Source: Pseudomonas sp. R-28-1W-6 (GTDB taxonomy: Bacteria > Pseudomonadota > Gammaproteobacteria > Pseudomonadales > Pseudomonadaceae). From it: DNA of 64,000 nt. The stretch lies in contig NZ_WELK01000011.1 in assembly GCF_009799925.1 (NCBI RefSeq), forward strand, positions 62,001-126,000, read 5' to 3'. The notes under the pieces were generated by a model, which saw only the letters and a program-made list of their open reading frames with translations, was not told the origin of the DNA and ran no database searches. Of the stretch, positions 24,724 through 33,238 are shown piece after piece. The position numbers and the translations under genes were made by a program. Within the stretch, counting starts at the first letter, position 1; every line of letters begins with the position of its first letter.

Positions 24724-24852
24724 TCGATCGTGCATGGCATCCTTGGATATGAGATGTTGGCCCCTGGCTGCGTCCTCTACAGCCGTTGGATATGACTCAT
24801 GCAGTAATGAAGGCTTCCTGCGTTATTAGTGGAAATGCAAGGAGATTCCCTG

Positions 24853-26490
24853 ATGCGAAGATTACTGGACGCCGCTGTGGGCTGTGCTTTGGCCGTGTTG
24901 CTGATGTTGCCGGCTTTAGCGGGGGCAGATACTCACAACGCAGAGAATGCCTTCAGCCGTAGCGAGAGTGGTGCACCGCTAAAGGTCGCCAATCGCACTA
25001 TCCTGACTTTCCGCTCCGCATTGCTTGGCGAAACACCGCAAGTGCGTGCCGCGCGTGCCCATGCTGCGATCAACGAGGTGCTGCAGAGCAGTGGTGATTT
25101 ATCGGTGACGCTGCAGGCGATCCAAGCAAGCTACATCGTCTTGCTCGATGGCCGCCGTGCTTTCATCGTGACGCCTGGAGATATCGATCCCGTGCTGCAG
25201 GATTCTGCACGGCAGGCTGCCGAAGCCGCCGCTGCCAATCTGCGCCTGGTGGTGAGCGAGACCCGGGAAAGTCGCGATGTGAATTTCATGCTCCTGGCGA
25301 CGTTCTATTCCGTGCTGGCAACTCTGCTGTTCGCCGCGTTGGTGCGGTTGATCTATTTCCTGCAGACCAAGGTGCGGCATGTGCTTGCGGCGGTGATGCA
25401 GCAGAAGGCCGAGGAACTGAAACTGGGTGGTGCCCAGGTGATTGACTCGCGGCAGCTCTATCCGCTGGTCACTCGTATCCTGATCCTTGTGCGTTGGCTG
25501 ATCATCGTGCTGCTGGGCTATGAGTGGCTGAGTTTTGTTCTGTCGTGCTTCCCCTACACGCGGCCATGGGGCGAAAACCTGAATGACTACCTGTTGGGTG
25601 TCGCCCGTTACCTGTTCGATAGCATGATCGGCGCCATGCCCGGTCTGGGCATTGCAGTCGCGATTTTCTTCATCGCGCGTGGGGTCAGTGGTTTCGCCCA
25701 GCGCCTGCTCAGGCGTCTTGCCATGCCAGGCAGCAACCTGTCCTGGCTGAACAGCGAAACCCTGCAGCCCACTTCGCGCTTGACCGCCCTGGGCATCTGG
25801 CTGTTTGCCCTGGCCATGGCCTACCCCTACTTGCCGGGGGCTGGAACCGAGGCCTTCAAGGGACTCTCGGTGCTGATCGGCCTGATGATCTCGCTGGGCG
25901 CGTCCAGCGTGGTGGGGCAGGCCGCTTCTGGGCTGATTCTGACCTATACCCATACCCTGAGGCTGGGTGAGTATGTGCGGATCGGCGAGTACGAAGGCAC
26001 GGTGATCGAGATGGGCATGTTCACCACCCGTATTCGTACCGGTCTGGGCGAGGTGTTGACGTTGCCCAATTCGATGATCACCGGCTCGGTGACCAAGAAC
26101 TACTCGCGTGCCGTGCAGGGTTCCGGTTACGTGGTCGATACCCAGGTCACCATCGGCTATGACACACCCTGGCGGCAGGTGGAAGCCATGCTCATCGAGG
26201 CGGCGCGGCGTACTCCCGGAATCGTCGCCAACCCTGCGCCGCAGGTCTTCCAGATGGCCTTGTCCGACTATTACCCCGAATATCGGCTGGTGGCCCAGGT
26301 CATTTCCCCCCAGCCGCAACCGCGCGTGCAGCTGCTCACTGCGCTGCATGCCAGTATCCAGGATGTGTTCAACGAATACGGCGTGCAGATCATGTCGCCG
26401 CACTACATCACCGATCCACGGAATGCCAAGGTGGTGCCTCCGGAGCAGTGGTATCCGGAGCCAGCACGGCGCGAACCACCGAGCGCCTGA
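24853..26490 (+). CDS. MscS-family mechanosensitive ion channel
   Basis: 545-residue membrane protein. An N-terminal signal peptide is followed by a periplasmic region (residues 30-140), about five transmembrane helices between residues 145 and 360, and the MscS pore and beta domain at about 350-430 (GASSVVGQAASGLIL, RIGEYEGTVIEMGMFTTRI, LPNSMITGSVTKNYSR). The C-terminus is a soluble cage-like domain. I chose ATG 24853, since AAGGAG is 8 bases upstream; a GTG at 24829 would overlap that site. It is longer than E. coli MscS (286 residues) and of the mid-size class with a periplasmic domain. It probably releases solutes during hypo-osmotic shock. Confidence 0.9.
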   Translation: MRRLLDAAVGCALAVLLMLPALAGADTHNAENAFSRSESGAPLKVANRTILTFRSALLGETPQVRAARAHAAINEVLQSSGDLSVTLQAIQASYIVLLDGRRAFIVTPGDIDPVLQDSARQAAEAAAANLRLVVSETRESRDVNFMLLATFYSVLATLLFAALVRLIYFLQTKVRHVLAAVMQQKAEELKLGGAQVIDSRQLYPLVTRILILVRWLIIVLLGYEWLSFVLSCFPYTRPWGENLNDYLLGVARYLFDSMIGAMPGLGIAVAIFFIARGVSGFAQRLLRRLAMPGSNLSWLNSETLQPTSRLTALGIWLFALAMAYPYLPGAGTEAFKGLSVLIGLMISLGASSVVGQAASGLILTYTHTLRLGEYVRIGEYEGTVIEMGMFTTRIRTGLGEVLTLPNSMITGSVTKNYSRAVQGSGYVVDTQVTIGYDTPWRQVEAMLIEAARRTPGIVANPAPQVFQMALSDYYPEYRLVAQVISPQPQPRVQLLTALHASIQDVFNEYGVQIMSPHYITDPRNAKVVPPEQWYPEPARREPPSA

Positions 26491-26616
26491 GAGCCGTTGC
26501 ACTGGCCAATGGGCTTGCTTGGCAGGCCGTTGAAAGTCGAGCTGCGTTGCCGCTACAGCCCGTGGGCGATGCTGGCCAGCACCAGAGCCCTGTCGGTCAG
26601 TATCCGGATTGGTGCG

Positions 26617-27435
26617 TCAGTCGACGAACAGATCGGTCATCAGCTTGCCGGTCGGATCAAAGCGGTACTGCTCGAAGTCGCTCTGGCCCTGTTCGCGGAG
26701 GATTTCCTCGTCGATCAGCAGGCGTCCACTGATCGTGCGTTCGCTGCTGGCGAGGATGGCGCAGGCGGCGTCGGCCATGATCGCCGGCAGGCGCGCGGCC
26801 TTCATCACCGCCGGGCCGCCGGCCTCGAACTCGATGGCGGCGGTGGCGATCACCGTCTTCGGCCACAGCGAGTTGACGCTGATGCCGTATTTCCTGAATT
26901 CCTCGTGCATGCCTAGGGTCAGCATGCTCATGCCGTACTTGGTGGTGGTGTAGGGGGCGTAGCTGGCGAACCACTTGGGGTCGAGGTTGAGCGGCGGCGA
27001 CAGGCTGAGGATGTGGCCCTTGCTCTGCTTGAGGTAGGGCAGGGCTGCCTGGCTGCAGACCATCACCGCGCGGCTGTTGATCTGGAACATCAGGTCGAAG
27101 CGTTTGGGCTCCAGGTGCTCGACGCCCTTGAGGCGGATGGCGCCGGCGTTGTTGACCAGCGCGTCGATGCCGCCGAAGTGGGCCGCGGCCTGGGCCATGG
27201 CGGCCTTCACCGCTTCTTCGTCACGCACGTCCAGTTGCAGGGCCAGGGCCTTGCCGCCGGCGGCCTCGACCTCGGCGGCCACCGAGTGGATGGTGCCCGG
27301 CAGCTTGGCATGGGCCTCGGCGCTCTTGGCGGCGATCACTATATTGGCGCCCTGGGCTGCGGCCTTGAGGGCGATCTCGCGGCCGATGCCACGGCTGGCG
27401 CCGGTGATGAACAGGGTTTTGCCTTGCAGGGACAT
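26617..27435 (-). CDS. atuG: Short-chain dehydrogenase AtuG
   Basis: 272-residue SDR of the hydroxysteroid-dehydrogenase-like 2 type, with the Rossmann motif TGASRGIGRE (residues 10-19) and NNAGAI. In place of the classic YxxxK I read YAPYTTTKYG, so the catalytic tyrosine and lysine are present. The start is at MSLQGK; an upstream open stretch overlaps a palindromic repeat. Last gene of the minus-strand atu operon, and separated from atuF by that repeat. In P. aeruginosa atuG ends the cluster the same way, before atuH, which is not present here. It may oxidise a terpenoid alcohol or hydroxyacyl intermediate; its substrate is not established. Confidence 0.87.
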   Translation of the reverse strand: MSLQGKTLFITGASRGIGREIALKAAAQGANIVIAAKSAEAHAKLPGTIHSVAAEVEAAGGKALALQLDVRDEEAVKAAMAQAAAHFGGIDALVNNAGAIRLKGVEHLEPKRFDLMFQINSRAVMVCSQAALPYLKQSKGHILSLSPPLNLDPKWFASYAPYTTTKYGMSMLTLGMHEEFRKYGISVNSLWPKTVIATAAIEFEAGGPAVMKAARLPAIMADAACAILASSERTISGRLLIDEEILREQGQSDFEQYRFDPTGKLMTDLFVD

Positions 27436-27456
27436 GGGGAGGTTCCTTGTGCATTG

Positions 27457-27511
27457 CGTAGGGTGCGCCGTGCGCACCATGGGGACTCTGGTGCGCACGG
27501 CGCACCCTACG
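27457..27511. repeat. Perfect 23-bp inverted repeat between atuF and atuG
   Basis: Arms 27457-27479 and 27489-27511 are exact reverse complements (CGTAGGGTGCGCCGTGCGCA and so on) around a 9-base loop. The element fills almost the entire spacer between the atuF stop and atuG start. GTAGGGTGCGC-type palindromes are dispersed in many Pseudomonas and other gammaproteobacterial genomes. As RNA it would make a very stable stem in the middle of the operon. Confidence 0.85.
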
Positions 27512-27514
27512 GTT

Positions 27515-29503
27515 TCAGGTTTCTGCGGCTTCGACTTCCACCAGCAATTGGCGGTTCTTCACCTGGTCGCCCTGGCTGACCTGGACTCGGCGGATCACGC
27601 CATCGATGCCGGCCTTGAGCGGGTGCTCCATCTTCATCGCTTCCAGCACCACCAGCAGCTGGCCCTTGCTGACCTGCTGACCTTCGCTGACCAGCACTTC
27701 GACGATCGCCCCATCCATCGGCGCCTTGACCGTGCCCGAGCTGGCGGCGTTCTGCCCGCCGGCCGGTTCGTGGGTGACGTCGGTCAGTTCCAGGTTGCCG
27801 GCATGGCCGTACAGCCATACCTGCTCGCCGGCCAGGTGATAGGCGCGGCGCTGGCGGATGCCATCCAGTTCCAGGCTGGCCCAGCGGCCGTCGCTGGCCA
27901 GCAGGCGCAGTTCGACCTGGCTGTCGCCGACCTGGGCGCGCAGCAGTGGCTGGGCGCCGGACTCCAGCACTTGCAGTTCCACCACGTGTTTCTGCTCACC
28001 CTGCTTGAGCACGAAGTGCCAGGGCGCGCCGCCGGCGTTGCGCCAGCCGGCCAGGCCGCCCTGGTGCGCGCGCGCGTTGGCCGAGGCCTGGTAGAGCAGG
28101 GCGGCGGCACTGGCCAGCTCGGCGGCAGCCGGTGCTTGCGGCGTCAGGCTCGGGTCGTCGGCGAAGTGCTCACCGATAAACGCCGTGGTGGCGCTGCCGG
28201 CGGCGAATTCCGGGTGCTTGAGCAGGTTGGCGAGGAAGCGCTGGTTGCCATTGACGCCCAGCAGCACGCAGTCCTCGACCGCACGCGCCAGCTTGCGCCG
28301 GGCTTCGTCACGGGTGGCACCGTAGGCGATGACCTTGGCCAGCATCGGGTCGTAGAACGGGGTGACGGCCTGGCCTTCGACCAGGCCGTGGTCGATGCGG
28401 ATGCCATCGAGCAGCGCCGGTTCCCAGCGCAGCACTGCGCCGGTCTGCGGCAGGAAGTTGTGCGCCGAGTCCTCGGCATACAGACGCACCTCCATGGCGT
28501 GGCCGGTGAGGTGGATCTCGTCCTGCTTGAGCGGCAGCTGCTGGCCCTCGGCGGCGCGGATCTGCCAGGCCACCAGGTCCTGGCCGGTGATCAGCTCGGT
28601 GACCGGATGCTCGACTTGCAGGCGGGTGTTCATTTCCAGAAAGAAGAATTCGCCGCTCTGATCCAGCAGGAACTCCACGGTGCCGGCGCCGACATAGTTG
28701 ACCGAGGCCGCGGCCTTCACTGCCGCCTCGCCCATGGCTTTACGCAGCTCGGGCGTCATCACCGGGCAGGGCGCTTCCTCGACCACTTTCTGGTGGCGGC
28801 GCTGCACCGAGCAGTCGCGCTCGCCCAGATACACGATGTTGCCGTGCTGGTCGCCGAATACCTGGATTTCCACATGGCGTGGGCGGATCACCGCGCGCTC
28901 GAGAATCAGCTCGCCGGAGCCGAAGGCGTTCTGCGCCTCGGAGCGGGCGGTGCGGATCTGCGCCAGCAATTCGCCGGCCTCGTGCACCAGGCGCATGCCG
29001 CGGCCACCGCCACCGGCACTGGCCTTGATCATCAGCGGGTAGCCGATGTGCTGGGCTTGGCGGGTCAGGGTCTCGTCGTCCTGCGCGGCGCCCTCGTAGC
29101 CGGGGATGCACGGCACGCCGGCTTCGAGCATGGCGATCTTCGACAGGCGCTTGCTGCCCATCAGGTGGATGGCTTCCACGGTCGGGCCGATAAAGACGAT
29201 GCCGGCCGCCTCGCAGGCGCGGGCGAAGTCGGCGTTCTCGGAGAGAAAGCCGTAGCCGGGGTGGATCGCGTCGGCGCCGGTCTTCTGCGCCGCTTTGATG
29301 ATGTTGTCGATCACCAGGTACGACTGATTGACCTGGGCCGGGCCGATGCACACGGCCTCGTCGGCCAGCTGCACATGGCGCGCGCCGGCGTCGGCGGTGG
29401 AGTATACCGCCACGGTGCGGTAGCCCAGGGCCTGCGCGGTGCGCATCACCCGGCAGGCGATCTCGCCACGGTTGGCGATGAGGATCTTGTTGAAGGCGGG
29501 CAT
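27515..29503 (-). CDS. atuF: Geranyl-CoA carboxylase biotin-containing (alpha) subunit
   Basis: 662-residue biotin carboxylase/biotin carrier subunit that, with AtuC, carboxylates cis-geranyl-CoA to isohexenylglutaconyl-CoA in citronellol/geraniol catabolism. The N-terminal biotin carboxylase domain (residues 1-450) has the ATP-grasp loop SAGGGGRGMR, the EAPCP segment and EMNTRLQVEHPVTE. A middle linking domain follows. The C-terminal biotinyl domain carries EAMKMEH, with biotinylated lysine K624. TAGGAG lies 7-8 bases before the ATG at 29503. The similar leucine-pathway enzyme LiuD is the main alternative, but the atu gene order around it makes AtuF the better call. Confidence 0.93.
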   Translation of the reverse strand: MPAFNKILIANRGEIACRVMRTAQALGYRTVAVYSTADAGARHVQLADEAVCIGPAQVNQSYLVIDNIIKAAQKTGADAIHPGYGFLSENADFARACEAAGIVFIGPTVEAIHLMGSKRLSKIAMLEAGVPCIPGYEGAAQDDETLTRQAQHIGYPLMIKASAGGGGRGMRLVHEAGELLAQIRTARSEAQNAFGSGELILERAVIRPRHVEIQVFGDQHGNIVYLGERDCSVQRRHQKVVEEAPCPVMTPELRKAMGEAAVKAAASVNYVGAGTVEFLLDQSGEFFFLEMNTRLQVEHPVTELITGQDLVAWQIRAAEGQQLPLKQDEIHLTGHAMEVRLYAEDSAHNFLPQTGAVLRWEPALLDGIRIDHGLVEGQAVTPFYDPMLAKVIAYGATRDEARRKLARAVEDCVLLGVNGNQRFLANLLKHPEFAAGSATTAFIGEHFADDPSLTPQAPAAAELASAAALLYQASANARAHQGGLAGWRNAGGAPWHFVLKQGEQKHVVELQVLESGAQPLLRAQVGDSQVELRLLASDGRWASLELDGIRQRRAYHLAGEQVWLYGHAGNLELTDVTHEPAGGQNAASSGTVKAPMDGAIVEVLVSEGQQVSKGQLLVVLEAMKMEHPLKAGIDGVIRRVQVSQGDQVKNRQLLVEVEAAET

Positions 29504-29522
29504 CGTCGTGCTCCTACTGTTG

Positions 29523-30332
29523 TTATTGAGCCCAGGAGGGCTTGCGCTTCTGCACGAAGGCCATGGTGCCTTCCGCACCTTCGCTGCCCAGCACCGCCTC
29601 GGCGAACTGGCCGGCGGCGTGGTCGAGCAGGCTGCCGAGGTTTTCCGTCTCGGTGGCCAGCAGCAGTGCCTTGGTCGCCGCGTTGGCGCCGGGGGCGCAC
29701 TGGCGAACCTGCTGCAGGCATTCGGCGAGGCGGTCGACCACGGCCTGGTCGTCGGCTTCGCTGAAATGCACCAGGCCCAGGCGCAGGGCTTCGGCACCGT
29801 TGAAGCGGGCAGCGGTGAGGGCCAGGCGACGGGCCTGGGTCAGGCCGATGCGCTTGACCACGAACGGGGCGATCTGCGCCGGCAGAATGCCCAGGCTGGT
29901 TTCCGGCAGACCGAACTTGGCGCCCTGGTGTGCGATGGCAATGTCGGAGACGCAGGCCAGGCCGAAGCCACCGCCGAGCACTGCGCCTTCCAGCACGGCG
30001 ACCAGCACCTGTGGCGCGTACTGGGCCTCTTCCAGCAGGCTGCCGAAGGCGCGGTTCAGCTCGCGGTAGGCGTCGCCACCCCCTTCACCTTGAGAGCGTG
30101 CCCGCGCACCGGCCATGTCCTTGATATCGCCGCCGGCGCAGAAATGGCCGTCGGCGCCGCGCAGCACCAGGGCGCGCACGGCCTGGTCGCCGCGTACCGC
30201 ACGCAGCACCGCGCGCAGTTCCTCGACCATCGCCAGGCTCATGGCATTGCGGCTGTCCGGGCGGTTGAGGGTGACGTAGAGCACGCCTTCGACCAGTTCC
30301 AGCAGCAGGGTTTCGGTGTTTGGTAGAGACAT
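29523..30332 (-). CDS. atuE: Isohexenylglutaconyl-CoA hydratase
   Basis: 269-residue enoyl-CoA hydratase/isomerase family enzyme. It is expected to hydrate isohexenylglutaconyl-CoA to 3-hydroxy-3-isohexenylglutaryl-CoA, the step after the AtuCF carboxylase. Crotonase motifs are clear: HFCAGGDIKDM for the first oxyanion site and GGGFGLACVSDIAIA with FGLPETSLGILP for the second and the catalytic acid region. The ATG at 30332 has TGGAG 8 bases upstream. It is separated from atuD by a palindromic repeat and from atuF by about 20 bases. Confidence 0.92.
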   Translation of the reverse strand: MSLPNTETLLLELVEGVLYVTLNRPDSRNAMSLAMVEELRAVLRAVRGDQAVRALVLRGADGHFCAGGDIKDMAGARARSQGEGGGDAYRELNRAFGSLLEEAQYAPQVLVAVLEGAVLGGGFGLACVSDIAIAHQGAKFGLPETSLGILPAQIAPFVVKRIGLTQARRLALTAARFNGAEALRLGLVHFSEADDQAVVDRLAECLQQVRQCAPGANAATKALLLATETENLGSLLDHAAGQFAEAVLGSEGAEGTMAFVQKRKPSWAQ

Positions 30333-30361
30333 CGTTAGCGCTCCATTGAAGTAGGGCGGGT

Positions 30362-30435
30362 CGTAGGGTGGATCACGCTTTACCGATCCACCGTGCGGTG
30401 TCTTGGTGGATGTAAAGAGCGACATCCACCCTACG
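30362..30435. repeat. 74-bp imperfect inverted repeat between atuD and atuE
   Basis: CGTAGGGTGGAT at the left is exactly mirrored by ATCCACCCTACG at the right, with a second paired block ATCCACC/GGTGGAT nearer the centre. Its sequence class (GTAGGGTGGATGTCGC-type) differs from the repeat between atuF and atuG. It fills most of the atuD-atuE spacer and would fold into a long hairpin in the transcript. Confidence 0.85.
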
Positions 30436-30437
30436 GA

Positions 30438-31598
30438 TCAACCCTTCTTTTTACCCGGCAGGATGCCCATCAGCTTGCAGATGATGCCCAGCATGATCTC
30501 GTCGGCACCGCCGCCGATGGAGACCAGGCGCACGTCGCGGTAGGCGCGCGACACCGGGTTGTCCCACATGAAGCCCATGCCGCCCCAGTACTGCAGGCAG
30601 GCGTCGGACACTTCACGGCCGAGGCGTCCGGCCTTGAGCTTGGCCATGGAGGCCAGCTTGGTCACGTCGCGGCCCTTCACGTACATCTCTGTGGCCTGGT
30701 AGACCAGCGCGCGCAGGCATTCGATCTCGGTCTGCAGCTCGGCCAGGCGGAAGTGGATGACCTGGTTGTCGATCAAAGGCGCGCCGAAGGTCTGGCGTTC
30801 CTTGCAGTACTCGATGGTGCTGTCGACGCAGTATTCCAGGCCCTTGATCATGTTGGCCGCGCCGAACAGGCGCTCTTCCTGGAACTGCAGCATCTGCATC
30901 ATGAAGCCGGCGCCCTCATGGCCGATGCGGTTGCGCTGCGGTACGCGCACGTTGTCGAGGAACACCTGGGCGGTTTCCGAGCTGCGCATGCCGAGCTTGT
31001 CCAGGTGCGGGCTGACGCTCACCCCCGGGGTGTTCATCGGCACCACGATCAGCGACTTGTTGACGTGCGGCTTGTCGTCACTGGTGTTGGCCAGCAGGCA
31101 CATGAAGTCGGCGCTAGGGGAGTTGGTGATCCACATCTTGCTGCCGTTGATCACATAGTCGTCGCCGTCCTTGCGCGCGGTGGTCTTCAACCCGGCGACG
31201 TCGGAACCGGCACCGACTTCGGAGACGCCGATGCAGCCGACCATGTCGCCGGCAATCGCCGGCTTGAGAAATTCCTCGCGCAGTTCGTCGGAGCCGAAGC
31301 GCGCCAGGGCCGGGGTGCACATGTCGGTCTGCACACCGATCGACATCGGGATGCCGCCGCAGCGAATGGTGCCGAACTCTTCGGCGGCGACGATCGAGTA
31401 GCTGTAGTCCAGGCCCATGCCGCCGAATTTCTCCGGCTTGGAGATGCCGAGCAGGCCGAGGTCACCGGCCATCTTGAAGATCTCGTGGATGGGGAATTTT
31501 CCGGCCTTTTCCCACTCGTCGACGTGCGGGTTGATTTCCTTGTCGACGAAGTTGCGCACCGTGCGGCGGAGTTCTTCGTGTTCCTGGGTAAAGATCAT
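30438..31598 (-). CDS. atuD: Citronellyl-CoA dehydrogenase
   Basis: 386-residue acyl-CoA dehydrogenase that should oxidise citronellyl-CoA to cis-geranyl-CoA, passing electrons to ETF. It has the expected three-domain layout: an N-terminal helical domain; a FAD/substrate beta domain with GCIGVSEVGAGSDVAG and WITNSP; and a C-terminal helical domain with RQTFGAPLID, QYWGGMGF and the terminal RLVSIGGGADEIML, in which the glutamate-containing segment typical of this family is visible. The ATG at 31598 has GGAG 9 bases upstream. It is flanked by atuC and atuE in the order known for the P. aeruginosa cluster. The etfBA/ETF-QO genes are about 15 kb away. Confidence 0.93.
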   Translation of the reverse strand: MIFTQEHEELRRTVRNFVDKEINPHVDEWEKAGKFPIHEIFKMAGDLGLLGISKPEKFGGMGLDYSYSIVAAEEFGTIRCGGIPMSIGVQTDMCTPALARFGSDELREEFLKPAIAGDMVGCIGVSEVGAGSDVAGLKTTARKDGDDYVINGSKMWITNSPSADFMCLLANTSDDKPHVNKSLIVVPMNTPGVSVSPHLDKLGMRSSETAQVFLDNVRVPQRNRIGHEGAGFMMQMLQFQEERLFGAANMIKGLEYCVDSTIEYCKERQTFGAPLIDNQVIHFRLAELQTEIECLRALVYQATEMYVKGRDVTKLASMAKLKAGRLGREVSDACLQYWGGMGFMWDNPVSRAYRDVRLVSIGGGADEIMLGIICKLMGILPGKKKG

Positions 31599-31617
31599 CT
31601 TGTTGTTCTCCGAAGGG

Positions 31618-33234
31618 TTACAGGCGGGCGACGCCGAACGAGTTGGATTTGAGAGGGCGTACTTCTGCTTCTGCGCAGATGTCCAGCAGGAAGCCGAGCA
31701 GCTTGCGCGTATCACGCGGGTCGATCAGGCCGTCGTCCCACAGGCTGGCAGTGCCGTACAGCGCGGTGGACTGGCTGTCGAGCTTCTGCGCGGTGGCCAT
31801 TTCCAGCATGTCGAGCATCTTCGGGTCGGCTTCCTTGCCTTCCTTGCGGTGCTTGTCCTCGGTGACGATGCGCAGCACCTTGCCGGCCTGGGCGCCGCCC
31901 ATCACCGCGGTCTTGCTGTTGGGCCAGGCGAAGATAAAGCGCGGATCAAGCCCTCTACCGCACATGGCGTAGTTGCCGGCACCGTAGGAGCCGCCGACGA
32001 CGATGGTCAGTTTCGGCACGCGGGCGTTGGCCACCGCCTGGATCAGCTTGGAGCCGTGCTTGATCACGCCGTTCTGTTCCGACTCGGTGCCGACCATGAA
32101 GCCGGTGGTGTTGTGGAAGAACAGGATCGGCGTGTTGCTCTGGTCGCACAGCTGGATGAATTGCGCCGCCTTGGCCGCGCCGCGCGGGGTGATCGGCCCG
32201 TTGTTGCCGATGAAACCGCAGGGCTGGCCTTCGATGGCCAGGTGACCGCAGACGGTCTGGCTGTCGAACTCGTTCTTGAAGTCGAGGAACTGCGAGCCGT
32301 CAGCGATGCGGGCGATGATCTCGCGCACGTCGTAGGGCTTCTTGGCGTCGGCCGGGACGATGCCGAGCAGCTCTTCGGCCGGGTACAGCGGCTCGCTCCA
32401 GGTCTTGGCCGGGCGTGCCGGTAGCTGTGCGTTCCACGGCAGAAGGCCGGCGATCTCACGAGCGATGCGCACGCCGTCGGCGTCGTTCTCGGCCAGGTAT
32501 TCGGCGGTGCCGGCGACCTGAGCGTGCATCTCCGCACCGCCCAGCTCCTCGTCGGTGGCCACTTCGCCGGTGGCGGCCTTGAGCAGCGGCGGGCCGGCGA
32601 GGAACATCTTGGCCTTGCCGCGCACCACCACCACGTAGTCGGACAAGCCCGGCTGATAGGCGCCGCCGGCGGTGCTGGAGCCATGCACCACAGTGATCTG
32701 CGGCAGGCCCATGGCCGACATGCGCGCCTGGTTGGCGAAGCCGCGCGCGCCTTCGACGAAGATGTCGGCAGCGTAGTTGAGGTTGGCGCCGCCGCTCTCG
32801 GCCAGGGTGATCACCGGCAGTTTGTTTTCCACGGCGATCTGCTGCAGGCGCAGGGATTTCTTCAGCCCCGTGGGCGAGATGGTGCCGCCCTTGATCGCGC
32901 TGTTGTTGGCGATCACCAGGCAGCGCACGCCGGCCACGTAGCCGATGCCGGCAATGATGCCGCCGCCGGCCTGGGTGCCGTCCTTGTCGTCGTGCAACTT
33001 GTAGCCGGCCAGCGAGGCCAGTTCGAGGAACGGCGCGCCGGAATCGAGCAGCAGGTTGATGCGCTCGCGCGGCAGCAACTGGCCGCGCTTGATGAACTTG
33101 GGCTTGGCCTCGGCGGCCTTGTCCAGCACCTTCTGTTCGACGTCGCGGAAGCTGGCGATGGTCGCCAGCATGGCCTCGCGGTTCTGCGCGAAGCTGTCGC
33201 CGTGGACGTCGAGTTCGGACTGAATCACCGGCAT
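31618..33234 (-). CDS. atuC: Geranyl-CoA carboxylase carboxyltransferase (beta) subunit
   Basis: 538-residue carboxyltransferase that transfers CO2 from biotin on AtuF to cis-geranyl-CoA. The two crotonase-like halves are visible, with the glycine-rich oxyanion segments AESGGANLNYAA and GSSTAGGAYQPGLSDY in the N-half and VVGGSYGAGNYAMCGRG with GGAQAGKVLRIV in the C-half. The size matches beta subunits of methylcrotonyl-CoA and geranyl-CoA carboxylases. LiuB is the closest alternative, but the neighbouring atuA, atuB, atuD and atuR settle the assignment. It is 4 bases from atuB, so they are probably translationally coupled. Confidence 0.94.
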   Translation of the reverse strand: MPVIQSELDVHGDSFAQNREAMLATIASFRDVEQKVLDKAAEAKPKFIKRGQLLPRERINLLLDSGAPFLELASLAGYKLHDDKDGTQAGGGIIAGIGYVAGVRCLVIANNSAIKGGTISPTGLKKSLRLQQIAVENKLPVITLAESGGANLNYAADIFVEGARGFANQARMSAMGLPQITVVHGSSTAGGAYQPGLSDYVVVVRGKAKMFLAGPPLLKAATGEVATDEELGGAEMHAQVAGTAEYLAENDADGVRIAREIAGLLPWNAQLPARPAKTWSEPLYPAEELLGIVPADAKKPYDVREIIARIADGSQFLDFKNEFDSQTVCGHLAIEGQPCGFIGNNGPITPRGAAKAAQFIQLCDQSNTPILFFHNTTGFMVGTESEQNGVIKHGSKLIQAVANARVPKLTIVVGGSYGAGNYAMCGRGLDPRFIFAWPNSKTAVMGGAQAGKVLRIVTEDKHRKEGKEADPKMLDMLEMATAQKLDSQSTALYGTASLWDDGLIDPRDTRKLLGFLLDICAEAEVRPLKSNSFGVARL

Positions 33235-33238
33235 CGCA

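Noticed and set aside
26495..26520. Sequence GGGCTTGCTTGG resembling half an AtuR box after the mscS-like gene
   Set aside because: Only 12 of 18 bases match, the left arm is lost, and it lies between convergent gene ends, not at a promoter.
27457..27511. Perfect inverted repeat considered as an intrinsic terminator within the atu operon
   Set aside because: No T-run on either side, and it belongs to a repeat class dispersed in Pseudomonas, so I list it as a repeat.
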